Source of the DNA: Cymodocea nodosa
Lineage: Eukaryota; Streptophyta; Magnoliopsida; Alismatales; Cymodoceaceae
Reading direction: 5' to 3'
Length of the DNA stretch: 64,000 bases
Assembly: GCA_036874045.1 (NCBI GenBank)
Contig: CM072343.1
Location: 5,600,001 to 5,664,000 of the forward strand
This document shows, piece after piece, positions 11,811 to 22,142 of the stretch. Both the position numbers and the translations under genes were made by a program. Under the pieces are notes generated by a model. The model ran no database searches, was not told the DNA's origin, and saw only the letters and a list, made by a program, of their open reading frames with translations. Position 1 is the first letter of the stretch, and each line of letters opens with the position of its first letter.

Positions 11811-12083
11811 CACCTGCACAACTATAAAAGAAATAATATGCATGCAAAGAAAATAAATGTGACACTTACAACGAAAATGATCTCTGAATCCCAACACCTG
11901 CATATATGATAGGTAAGTAAAATGACTGAAAATAAATACTTACATAACACAAAAACATACAGAAATAAAAACTAACTAATAAATTCAACAATGCTAAAGA
12001 GAAAGAAAAACAACACAATAGCTAACAGTTTCAGTATAGACAACATCGATCAAAGCGATCTTCTCTCTAGGCCCAAGGGATCT
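11811..12083 (-). other. pol-gag intergenic leader in gypsy A with splice-like signals
   Basis: T-rich spacer between the integrase stop and gag. In the sense direction it holds donor-like GTAAGT at 11943-11938 and 11869-11864 and acceptor-like TATGCAG (ending 11898) and TTTATAG / GTGCAG (ending 11822 and 11815). A 129-nt intron from 11943 to 11815 would join a leader to a site 5 nt before the gag ATG. No LTR, primer site or tandem junction is visible here. Confidence 0.4.
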
Positions 12084-12802
12084 CTACTGTAAGAATGGTT
12101 TTAGATGGTGTCCATTGACCTTAGAGACTTCCTTAGTCTTAGGATTTTCAATTTCCACTACTCCATGGGGAAATATGTTCCTTACTACAAATGGTCCGAT
12201 CCACCGTGATCTCAACTTCCCAAGAAATAGATGCAACTTAGAACTATACAATAATACTTCCTGCCCTACTTTAAAATCTTTGCGAGAAAGCTTACTATCA
12301 TGGAATATTTTGCTTTTTTACTTCACTATTCTCGAATTTTCATATGCCTCTTGTCTTATTTCTTCCAACTCATTCAAATGAAATTTCCTTTTCTTACCAA
12401 TAACTGTTAAATCCAAGTTAAGTCTTTGAATGGCCCATCTAGCTTTATGCTCAAGCTCTACTGGTAAGTGACATGCTTTTCCAAAAATAGTTCTATAAGG
12501 AGACATATTTAAAACTGACTTATATGCAGTCCGATAAGCCCATAATGTCTCATCTAACTTTTATGTCCAGTCTTTTCTTGTTTTCCCCACTATTTTCTCT
12601 AATATTTGTTTAATTTGTTTATTGACATTCTCTACTTGTCCATTTGTCTATGGGTGATAGGGGGTTGTCATTTTATGCGTTACTCCATATCATTTCATCA
12701 ATGCTTAAAAATTTCTATTGTTGAAATGAGTTCCCCTGTCATTAATAATTGCTCTAGGAATGCCAAATCTTGCAAAAATGTTACTCTTTAGAAAATTAAT
12801 AA
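12084..12802 (-). pseudogene. gypsy A integrase, second catalytic half and C-terminus
   Basis: Sense reading: [17 protein letters not shown] (second catalytic Asp in NDRG), YHP.TNGQVENVNKQ (catalytic Glu in QVEN), [17 protein letters not shown], the [12 protein letters not shown] block, [13 protein letters not shown], then GQEVLLY, GKLRSRWIGPF and KVNGHHLKPFLQ, ending at TAG 12084-12086. Several stops (for example before ALMK and after YHP) are C-to-T or G-to-A changes. The first half lies beyond element D at 19698-19825; the five bases CTACC are duplicated at the split. Confidence 0.9.
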
Positions 12803-12807
12803 CTACC

Positions 12808-13026
12808 TATTGAGTATTTTTGTTTTGATGATGTGTGCTGAATGAAAATAATCATATTTGCTCAATTACCATTGCTTGTGAAAAGAAATTAAAATCATCA
12901 ATTAATATAAAAAAAGCTTACTGATATAAATACTTGTCTGTATTGGATCTGAAGTTAATAACTAGTTGTTTCATTGTATTAATTTCTCATTTAGCTAAAC
13001 GTTAAGTTAATGTGTGGTTTTATTGA
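12808..13026 (+). repeat. truncated 5' LTR of Sirevirus D
   Basis: Starts TATTGAGTATT, one transition from TGTTGAGTATT of the other LTR. It matches the first 220 bases of 18110-19692, then stops matching after TTTTTATTGA. The rest of the LTR and the primer site are missing. 13027-13205 is unrelated leader sequence with nothing recognisable. Confidence 0.85.
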
Positions 13027-13205
13027 TAATCTTTGATATAAAATCGATACCAACTTATTTAAATATCATTGCTTATTCTACCTTCCTTGTTTTTAAATAG
13101 AAATTAATATCTGAGCATACGTTTAACTTTATTGATTTAAGGCTCAAGTTGTTTTAAAGTTTTTAGACTGTTTAAAATCAAATAGGTTGAAAAGTCTAAG
13201 GTAAA

Positions 13206-15439
13206 ATGGCTACTGGAAATGGTAATTTTTCTTTATATGAAGGCCAAAATCTTAATCGTTCTCCTTTATTTGATGGAATACATTTTGAATATTGGAAATA
13301 TAGGATGACTATTTTTCTTCAAAGTATAGATCATAAATTGTGATTCATGATTTCTAAACCATATACTCCGTTAACTACTCCTTATAATACTTGGACAATT
13401 ACTGAAAAAGAAAATGAAACTCTGAATGCTAAGGGCTTAAATATTTTATTTTGTGCATTGAGTTATGAACAGTTCAGTAAAGTGTCGGCATATAAATCTG
13501 CTTATGAGGTGTGGCATGCATTAGAAGTTTCACATGAAGGTACTTCTCAAGTTAAAGAGACAAAAATAAACATGTTGATTCATAAGTATGAACTCTTTAA
13601 GATGCATGAAGACGAAAATATTTCTGAGATGTTTTCCAGATTTCTTGATATCATAAACTCTTTAAAATGTTTAGGAAAGAATTTTGAACAGAAGGATTTG
13701 GTGAGGAAAATTCTTAGATCCCTAAGTTCTAAATGGTCTCAGAAAGTAACATCAATTGAGGAATCACAAGATTTAAATGTTTATACTATGAATGAACTTA
13801 TAGGAAATTTAACAGCTTATGAAGTTCAATTAAATGAATCACTGAGTCACAACAAACTAAAAATGAAGAAAGAAATAGCCTTCGAAATTAATTCAGATTC
13901 TGATATATCTACTGATTCTGACGAGGATTTGATTTTGCTGACTAGGAAATTCAAGAAAGCATGGAAAGCTAGGAAACAGCAAAGGAACAAAAATGATAAA
14001 CCCTCAACGTCAAAATCATTGAATGATAAGAATTCTTCATCCAGAAAGTATGTATGTTACAATTGTAAGAAACCTAGACATCTTTCTCCAGATTGTCCTA
14101 TGAGGAAAAATGAAAAGCAAAGTAGGACAAATTAGAAGAAGACGGCTTAGAAAACTCAGAAAAAGTTTTACAAGAAAAAGGCTTTAAAGGTCACTTGGGA
14201 TGACACGTCTGAAGAGTCTGAATCTGAGGAATCAACATCAGCATCAAAATCTTCACATTTAGAAGGAGAACAAGAGTTAGAAGACGTTGCTCATGTGTGC
14301 TTCATGGCAGATGAGTCTGAGGTAATATCTGATCCTGAAAGTCATTTAGATTTCAACTTTGATGAATTATTATGTGCTTATCATGCATTATTACAAAACT
14401 TAAAGTATGTAAATTGGAAAATAAGAATATTAGAAAATCTTCATCCATTATGGAAGAAGAAAATTGTTTCCTGTCTACTACTTTAGAAAAGTTTAAATGT
14501 GATAATGAAAATCATGCTAGAGATTTGCAAAAATTTAGATTTAATGAATGTATCTTGCATGAACAAATACAGAATATAAATGCTGAAAAATTAAAGATAG
14601 AATCTGAAAATGAAATGTTGAGAAACAATATAAATGAACTTGAATTAGAGATAGAAAAATTAAAATTAAGAGAGTAAGATTTAAATTCTACCTTTGAGAA
14701 ATGGAATTTAAGTCAAACTAAGTTAGACAAACTAACTAGTACCCCTGTAGTGTCTTATAAATTTGGCTTAGGATTTGATTATCCTGAATATCCTGAATCT
14801 CAAGCCAATAAAGGATTTATTAGTTGCAGTTCAAGTAAATCTAAGACTAAAATTCCTTTTATTATGAAACAAGGTAATAAATATGTAGAAGTAGGTACTT
14901 CAAGGGATGAATCATGCAATGATAATATAAATCAATGTGATTTGTCAAATTGTACTTCTAACATGACTATAAATGTTTCTAAAAATTTTGTTTCTTGTTC
15001 TGGAAATTCAGTTTCTAATGTTTCTAAAATTTCAGACAATTGTAGTAAACTGAAAATTCAGAAACCTGAGCATGTAATTCAATACACTGGTATTAGACCA
15101 ATTACTCATTCTACATGTGATAAAACTAAAAATTCTTGTGCAGAAAAAGATTTTGTATGTACGGAAAGTGTTCATACAAGTACAAAATCTTGGTATGAAC
15201 TTACTGAAATGTATAAGCATGACCAAAATAAATTAACATCTGATAAAAATATGTTTGGTCTTGATTATACTACATCTGAAAACAAAAAGAATGATTGCAA
15301 AAGCAATAATACTATATGTGAGTATGAAGCTAATGATAAATCAATAGTAATTACAACTAATAAGAATATAAATGATAATGTTAAACTATTTTTAAACAAA
15401 AAGAAGAAATATGTGTTTAATGAACTTGGTCCTCAATAA
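13206..15439 (+). pseudogene. Sirevirus D gag and gag-pol spacer
   Basis: Starts at ATG 13206 (MATGNGNFSLYEGQ), followed by PLFDG and YWKYRMTIFLQ, a stop at about 13341 in place of Trp, then ETLNAKGLNILFCALS, EGTSQVKETKINMLIHKYE, and a zinc knuckle CYNCKKPRHLSPDC (about 14054-14098). After a stop near 14134 and a frame change comes the VTWDD(T/S) block, an acidic Ser-rich stretch, and a long Lys/Glu/Asn-rich spacer (14295-15439) with coiled-coil character, ending FNELGPQ. Such a long spacer between gag and protease is normal for this lineage. Confidence 0.85.
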
Positions 15440-15479
15440 CATTGGGTACCAAGAAAAAGTTTTTCTTAATTTGTGTTGC

Positions 15480-15693
15480 AGGAGGAAACAACATCAAAAT
15501 GGATCTTGGACAGTGGAGCGTCAAGTCACATGACCGGACAAAAAAGTCTATTACAAAATTTTACAAATACCATGCATTTGGAAACAAAAGCAAAGATAAA
15601 ATCATAGGTATGGGCAATGTTCAAATAACTCCTACTTGTGTTATTTCGAATGTACTATTTGTAGAAAACCTAGGTTTTAATTTGCTGAGTGTC
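15480..15693 (+). pseudogene. Sirevirus D protease fragment
   Basis: One frame reads WILDSGASSHMTG from about 15499, the aspartic protease active site of copia elements (DSGA). A frameshift moves the continuation NVQITPTCVISNVLF...LGFNLLSV into another frame. The sequence breaks off at SV (15693), which in intact relatives (compare F at 46205) leads into the pre-integrase domain. Confidence 0.75.
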
Positions 15694-16516
15694 ACAAATG
15701 GATAAAGGTATATTTTTAAATCAGGAAAAATATGCAGATGAAATGCTTAAGAAATTTAATTTTAATGATACAAGGATTCGAGGAACTCCTATGAGTACTA
15801 CTTTAAAGTTAGATATTGATGACATAGGAAAATCTATAGATCAAAGAAAATACAGAAGTATGATTGGTTCTTTACTTTATTTGACTGCTAGTAGACCTGA
15901 TATTATGTTTGCTGTGTGTGTTTGTGCTAGATTTTAATCTAATCCTAAAGAATCATACTTAATTGCAGTTAAAAGAATATTTAGATATATACAAAGAACT
16001 AAAAATTTCGGACTATATTATTCTAAGGATAGTTCAATAGATCTTATAGGATATACTGATGTAGATTATGCAGGATCTAAATCTGATAGAAAGAGTACCA
16101 GTGGCACATGTCAATTATTGGGAAATAATTTCGTGTCATGGTTTAGTAAAAAGCAAAATTGTGTAGCACTTTCTACTACAGAAGCTGAATATGTTGCTGT
16201 TGCACTGTGTTGCACTTAGATTCTGTGGATAAGGCAAACTTTAGAAGATTTTGGATTATCTTATGATACAACTGAGATTTATTGTGACAGTAGTTCTGCA
16301 ATAAATCTTTCCAAAAATCCTGTATTACATTCAAGAGCAAAGCATATAGAGGTTAGACATCATTTTCTAAGAGATAACGTAATTAAAGGAAAAATTAAAT
16401 TAGAATTTGTGTCTAGTAAAAATCAATTAGCTGATATATTTACAAAACTTCTAGATGAAAATACATTCTACAACATTAGATTAAATTTAGGTATTTGTAG
16501 GCTATGTGATGTGTAA
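15694..16516 (+). pseudogene. Sirevirus D RT C-terminal end and RNase H
   Basis: Begins at the RT end (GIFLNQEKYADEMLKKF), then the YRSMIGSLLYLTASRPDIMF block, a stop at 15937, YIQRTKNFGLYY, GYTDVDYAGSKSDRKSTSG (RNase H first Asp region), STTEAEYVA (Glu), IYCDSSSAI (Asp), HSRAKHIEVRHHFLRD and ends LNLGICRLCDV at TAA 16514-16516. The RT catalytic YVDD segment and all of integrase are missing, so D could not make its own cDNA. Confidence 0.85.
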
Positions 16517-18109
16517 AATGCTTAAACTCCACATAAAAAGATAAATATTATTGATGATGTTGTTCACCTCATAGATATTATATACTTATTATAAATATCT
16601 AAAGTAATATCTAAACTACTACTTAAGATACTATGTATTTATTGTAAAATCATAGTAGTATCTTATTGATTTTAAGTAGTTTATCAATTTTAATAGTTTT
16701 TACGATTTTAAGTAGAAGTGTAAATGAAAAACATTAAATACTTCTGACATTCTGAAATTTTGATTAAATATTTTCTTTGAATCAAGGAAAATGCATATGA
16801 TCATGCATAAATTTGACTTAATTGATTAAACTTGTAGAATAAGTTATATGTAACTCATCTTAAACTGTTAATCAAAAGTATAAGCTTATTGAAACTGATT
16901 CATATTCTCAGTACAATCATAGAAGTAAAAATTGTATGAGATTTGTGTTTTATTGCATCTGTATTAATGGAATACACATATACTGTGCTTAAAATGAAAA
17001 GTGATTACAAAGTAAAAATCTTTGAGAGTTTATTGATTAGTTTGATCACGAGCCTTTTGTACTTGAGCAGATAGGTATGTAAGGATTGTTGTCCTGAAAA
17101 AGGATTCTTTAAATCTGGCAACTTAAGGTCCTAATCAGATCTGGGATTGTTGACTAAAAGCTCATTACACGGGTACATTAGAAAGCTCTTGTATGATTCA
17201 AGCTTTTAAAACTAACTTTTAAAGAAAATTATCAATATTTACTGTTTTGAAAATTATCAATATTTACTGATTTATTGAATCAACATTAGTACTTTTGAAA
17301 ATGTTTATTTGAGATACATTCTTTTATTCTCCTTGAATTGATCGAATTGAGTTCAAAGTTGTGTTTTGATTCATATACAGTAGGAATTGATTCTGGAAAT
17401 CATTTTTGATGATGTCAGGATAACGGAAGTCTCTGAAAAGAAAATGTAAAAGTATAGTTATACTTAACATCTATTGTCACTACAAGTATATTTTGTATTT
17501 TGATTGAATATATTTGAAGTATATTTGTAGGGGGAGGATTAACAATGTCGAAAACAGATTAATATAATTTAGAATACAAATCTTAATTAATCTGAATTAA
17601 TGTCCTCTTAAAATCTTGATGAAATAATTTAAAAAGACAAATAAACTATTTTAGATTCAAAGGAAAAAATGTTCAAATAGTTTACAATGTTCTCAAGATA
17701 ATGTTAAGTTTATCATGTGTGTTGTTTTCGGAACGTTTCAGTTGGAAGCATCCGAAAATTGGTGTACTAACTAGACATTATGTTAGATAAGGTAACGTGT
17801 AAAATATTATAAAAAGATGATTATGATCTTAATTGCATATATATATTATTAAAGGAGATGCTATTTAAATGGTTATTGTAATCTGATAGATGATAATTAG
17901 AAAACTGATACTTATATAATTATTGACATTTGAGAGTTTTAGTTCTGAGAGGTAAAATTTACACAAACAATAGAAATAAGCATAAGTGAACTTAAGTCAA
18001 CAAACAAGTTTGTTGAATTAAAAGTTAACCCAACGAAGGTGCTTTGTTGAGTTAAACATATTTCAGAATTGATTTAATATGGTTTTGTCATCATCAAAAA
18101 GGGGGAGAT
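16517..18109 (+). other. noncoding 3' region of Sirevirus D
   Basis: AT-rich, no coding frame seen. Purine tracts GTAGGGGGAGGATT (about 17528) and AAAAAGGGGGAGATTG ending at the LTR (18096-18110) are candidate polypurine tracts. Nothing else recognisable. Confidence 0.6.
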
Positions 18110-19692
18110 TGTTGAGTATTTTTGTTTTGATGATGTGTGCTGAATGAAAATAATCATATTTGCTCAATTACTATTGCTTGTGAAAAGAAATTAAAATCAT
18201 CAATTAATATAGAAAAAGCTTACTGATATAAATACTTGTCTGTATTGGATCTGAAGTTAATAGCTAGTCATTTCGTTGCATTAATTTCTCATTTAGCTAA
18301 ACGTTAAGTTAACGTGTGTTTTTATTGAAAAGCATGATATGTTTTAATGTTATATCTTCTGTATCATGAACAGTGCACGTTTAGACAACTCGTTAAGTTA
18401 GAGTTTTGTTTGTATAGAGGTTACGTGAGAACTCGTTAAGTTAAATGTTTAAAGGTTAAAATAGGTCACGTGATAACTCGTTAAGTTAGTGAGTGAAAGA
18501 AGAGACGGACTCGTTAAGTTAGTGTTATACACGTGGTGAAATTATAAGTTACAAATGTTGTATTGTATCACGTGAGGTGCACATGTTTAACTCGTTAAGT
18601 TAACATAAGTAAACGCGTTGAGTTGCTATATTGAACACTAAGGCAACGCGTTAGGTTAGCATTATAAACTTAAGTTGTTATTTTTGCACGTGGTAAAATT
18701 CTTATTATAAAAACATTTGTTTATTACTAGTTCGTTGAGTTATCATAACACAACAGAGATGGTTCGTTGAGATAGCATAACACCACAGACTTAGTTCGTT
18801 GAGTTAGCTACAGTACTTGTCACGTGAAATAGCACATGGTGAACTCGTTAAGTTAGAAATGTTAAGTTATATATATATACTTGTGTTACTCGTTTAGTTA
18901 ACATTAAAGTAACGACTTCTTATTACACTGATGAAAAACTTTTGGATGAGAAAGTTTATTTTGCAGGAAATTTTTCAGAGATCCAAGACTGATGATTAAA
19001 GAAAATTCGAAATATAAACGTGGGTTAGAACATGTGTGTTTCGATGAAGGAAAAAGAAAAGACGTGGAGAAGTGGAAAACTAGTAGTGGTTAAACGTGAA
19101 GGATATGCATGAAATGAAGATACAATATAAAAGGCATAGAATTCTCATTGATCAATTTATCCTTGCACACAAAACGAAAAATCTTTTCAAGGATCAAACC
19201 ATCCCTGCACACCAAAAGAAAAATCTTTTTCAAGGATCAAAAACACCTTCTCGGGGAAAATCTCTCAAGTGGAAGAAAGTTCAATGAAGCATAAAAAGGT
19301 AAGATTTTCGTCACTGAAGATTTGAAGTATCAGAAGAAAGAAAATTCGGTGAAGCATGAAAAGACAAGATATTCGTCACTGAAGAATTGCTGAAGAAGAA
19401 AAAGAAGAAGAAGAATGATCTCAAACAAGGAGAAAAGTTTTAAATTCCGCAAATTAGTTTTCTCTGTTTGTAGTTATGAAATTGTTTAGATGATACATGG
19501 TATCGAGTTATAATTGCATCTACAATTTCTGAGGAGAATTGAATTGTATATTGTAATTGAAACCTTGAATAAAAATGATTTTATGAAAGCAATGTTTCGA
19601 CTTATTTTTGAGTTTTAAAGTTTCAATTATATTTCAGAAAATATTAAAAATACACAATTCACCCCCCTCTTGTGTAGCCATACGATCCTACA
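18110..19692 (+). repeat. 3' LTR of Sirevirus D
   Basis: 1583 bp, TGTTGAGTATT to ATACGATCCTACA. Contains many AACTCGTTAAGTTA and TTCGTTGAGTTA copies between 18380 and 18900 with CACGTG boxes (for example 18467-18472). Its 3' end matches, reversed, the LTR starting at 63218. Confidence 0.9.
18561..18660 (+). promoter_or_regulatory. shared LTR module (copia D copy)
   Basis: A stretch of about 100 bp with CACGTGAG, GCACATGTTTAACTCG, TTAAGTTAACATAA, GCGTTGAGTT, ACACTAAGG and CGCGTTA. By hand, 76 of 95 positions match without gaps to the reverse complement of 36721-36820 in the LTR of gypsy B. Both copies lie in the LTR sense direction. The regulatory role is inferred from the position and CACGTG content only. 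Confidence 0.55.
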
Positions 19693-19697
19693 CTACC

Positions 19698-19825
19698 TTA
19701 GAGTCACAAGTGTGGGTGGGAATAGCTTCGACCCATTTTGAGGCATAGTTAGTGGCTAATAAAATATACAAGAAACCTCTAGAATTAGGTAAGGGTCCCA
19801 TGAAATCAATACCCCACACGTTAAA
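19698..19825 (-). pseudogene. gypsy A integrase, first catalytic part
   Basis: A 128-bp piece of integrase left between insertions D and E. Sense reading: [42 protein letters not shown]. It carries the first catalytic Asp (in IDFMGP). It continues across E to 21597 on the upstream side and across D to 12802 on the downstream side. Confidence 0.9.
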
Positions 19826-21591
19826 TGTTAGGATGGATAGGCTCACTAGAGGGGGGGTGAATGGTGATCGTGTGTAATTTTAAAATTCTTTTGATGTTGA
19901 ATCGAATGATTCAACAGAAATGTAATGAACTAAAACTAAGAGAATGCAAATCAGCAAAAATAAGAAACACACAGCAAATTTTTAGGTGGTTCACCAAATT
20001 GGCTAGTCCACCCCCAAGATTCACTTGGGCTTCACTAAGTGTTTCAACACTTACACACTTGCTTTTAGGTCAAACCAAGAACCAACTACACAGAAGTTTT
20101 CGGGTAAAAACTTCAATAAATCAACCTCTAGAGTTTTCAGGTCGAAACTCAAACCAACACTGTATGTAGCTTTCAGGTTGAAACTACGAACCAACAACTT
20201 TAGTCCTTCAATCAGAGTTTTGCACATAGAGCTTTTTTTGCAGTAGATCTTTGGAATATGCTTCACTGTTTGCAGACTTGAGTGTAAATGGAATTTGGAG
20301 TATCGCTCTATTTATCTCCGTTATCTGTATTTTGTATATATACCTGATATGTACAACAATCATATTTCTCTCCAATGGATGTATTCTACTATACTTGATT
20401 AGCCTCAAGTCCCAATACGGCAAGTGACCGTTCAGAAAATCGTTTCAAGATATCTTACCGATTTTCCTATTCTTTCGGATAGTTAGCTATATAACTCTCC
20501 GAAGAATTTCTGTAACTTACAAAAAGATCACTTAACCTTTTCTGCCAGGTAGTATTCCAGAATATTTAAATGTGAGTTGTCATTCAGTCAAATACTTATA
20601 ACTGTAACTTACTGAATAGTTATATACTTGTTGATTGCATTAATTTAGCACGTGCATAAAGAGCTGACTTAAGTTTCAGAAGGTTATCCCTGTAACTCAT
20701 TGAAATGCTTCAGGATTTCGGATAGTTATTTTTCTAACTCTCCGAAAACTTATTTGCACTTCTTTCCGAATTCTACACGTGGGAAAATTAGTGACTTAAG
20801 TTTCGGATAGTTAAACTGTAACTCACCGAAACTCTCTTAAAATTTCGGATAGTTATCTTTCTAACTCTCCGAAAACCCATTTGAGCATCTGTTTGGAATT
20901 CTGCATGTGGGAAATTCAATCACTTAAGTTTCGGATAGTTAAACTGTAACTCACCGAAACTCTCTTGAAATTTCGGATAGTTATCTTTCTAACTCTCCAA
21001 TTTTCCCTTTTAAGCTTTCAACTATCGGTTTCTCCATTTTGCACGTGCGTAATAAAGTGACTTAAGTTCTGGAAAGTTATGCCTGTAACTTACCAAAAAA
21101 CTCGAATAGTTATCTAACTCTTCGAAAAGAAAACTCGGATAGTTATCTAACTCTCCGACAAGTCCTTTAAGCTTCCGTTTTGTATTTCTGCACGTGGTTT
21201 ATTGAATGACTTAACTTTCGGATAGTTGTACCTGTAACTCTCTAAAAAATCCTTTAAGCTTCCGGATAGTTAACTCCTTAACTATCCGATCATTCAATCT
21301 CCTTCATTGTTTGATTAAATAACTCTCCGAAGGCTTTGTAAAAATTTGGATAGTTATCCTTCTAACTGTCTGATAGTCTTGCTGCTGTTTTACTCTTCGG
21401 ATACATGAACCTGTAACTGTCCGATTTTCTTGTAAGTTTAAGATAGTATTATCTGGAAACTTCTCCATCTGTTCATCTGCATGGAATCTGTTCTTTCTGC
21501 CTTCTGATCTAAAGCTGCACTGACTTAACTGTGAAATACAATATATTACTTCACATAGGTTTTGCATTATCAAAATACTCGGGTTCTAACA
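19826..21591 (-). mobile_element. solo LTR E (Sirevirus C/F family)
   Basis: 1766 bp, TGTTAGGATGG to GGTTCTAACA, flanked by a perfect target duplication TTAAA (19821-19825 and 21592-21596) in A integrase. Homologous over its length to the C LTRs in the same orientation. With one LTR and a perfect TSD it is the product of LTR-LTR recombination. Confidence 0.92.
20640..21260. repeat. imperfect tandem modules of about 130 bp in solo LTR E
   Basis: CTTAAG anchors recur at 20668, 20795, 20923, 21061 and (as CTTAAC) 21210, spacings 127, 128, 138 and 149. Each module reads: CACGTG (or CATGTG), about 20 bp, CTTAAG, TTTCGGATAGTTA, 3-6 bp, TGTAACTCACCGAAA, about 12 bp, TTTCGGATAGTTA, 4-6 bp, TAACTCTCCGAAA, about 30 bp. 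So each holds two long interrupted palindromes plus two 6-bp palindromes. Confidence 0.8.
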
Positions 21592-21596
21592 TTAAA

Positions 21597-22142
21597 CACT
21601 TTGACTTCAATGATTGGGTTAAGCGACATCATATTTCTTCTAGTTAGTCTACCCGCTTGTTGACAATTAAGATAGTTTTTCACATAGGAGTATGCATCTT
21701 TATATAATGTTGGCCAAAAGAATCCACACTAAAGAACTTTTGCAGCCGTCTTACTTGGATTAAGATGACCACCAACAGGTTGGGCATGAAAAAATGATAG
21801 CATGCTGTAAACTTCAGCATCTTGAATACATCTCCGCAAAATCAAATCAGGGCTGGATTTATATAAATAGGGATCATCCCAATAAAATTCCTTGACCCTA
21901 GCTAAAAATCTCTTAATGTCTTGCCTTGACCAATTGCTAGGTAGTTGTTTTGTCACAAGATAATTCACAATATCTACAAACCAAGGTACTGGAGTGATCA
22001 CCATTAACTGTTCATTTGGAAATGAATCGTTAATGGGTGACTCCCCTTGAGTTGTGACAATACGAGACAAGTGGTCAGCAACTATATTCTCACATCCTTT
22101 CTTGTCTTTTATTTCTAAATCAAATTCTTGTAAAAGAAGAAT
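21597..22142 (-). pseudogene. gypsy A RNase H-integrase linker and integrase zinc domain
   Basis: Sense reading: [43 protein letters not shown], then HAQPVGGHLNPSKTA (His pair) and GFFWPTLYKDAYSYVKNYLNCQQ, where the usual CxxC of the HHCC zinc-binding domain is reduced to NYLNC; RLTRRNM and PIIEVKVF lead into the core. A stop follows TAAKVL (about 21730). Element E interrupts it at 21591. Confidence 0.9.

Larger units (their letters stand above)
12808..19692 (+). mobile_element. Sirevirus derivative D, integrase and RT core deleted
   Basis: Plus-strand copia element with a perfect target duplication CTACC (12803-12807 and 19693-19697) inside A integrase. Its contents are a truncated 5' LTR of 219 bp, gag and spacer, a protease fragment, an abrupt jump to the end of RT plus RNase H, a 1.6-kb noncoding 3' region, a polypurine tract and a 1583-bp 3' LTR. 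No primer site was found. It is a non-autonomous deletion derivative. Confidence 0.88.

Noticed and set aside
19096-19287. 63-codon ORF in the D 3' LTR
   Set aside because: Lies in LTR sequence with no counterpart domain; the reversed J LTR carries several differences in this stretch.
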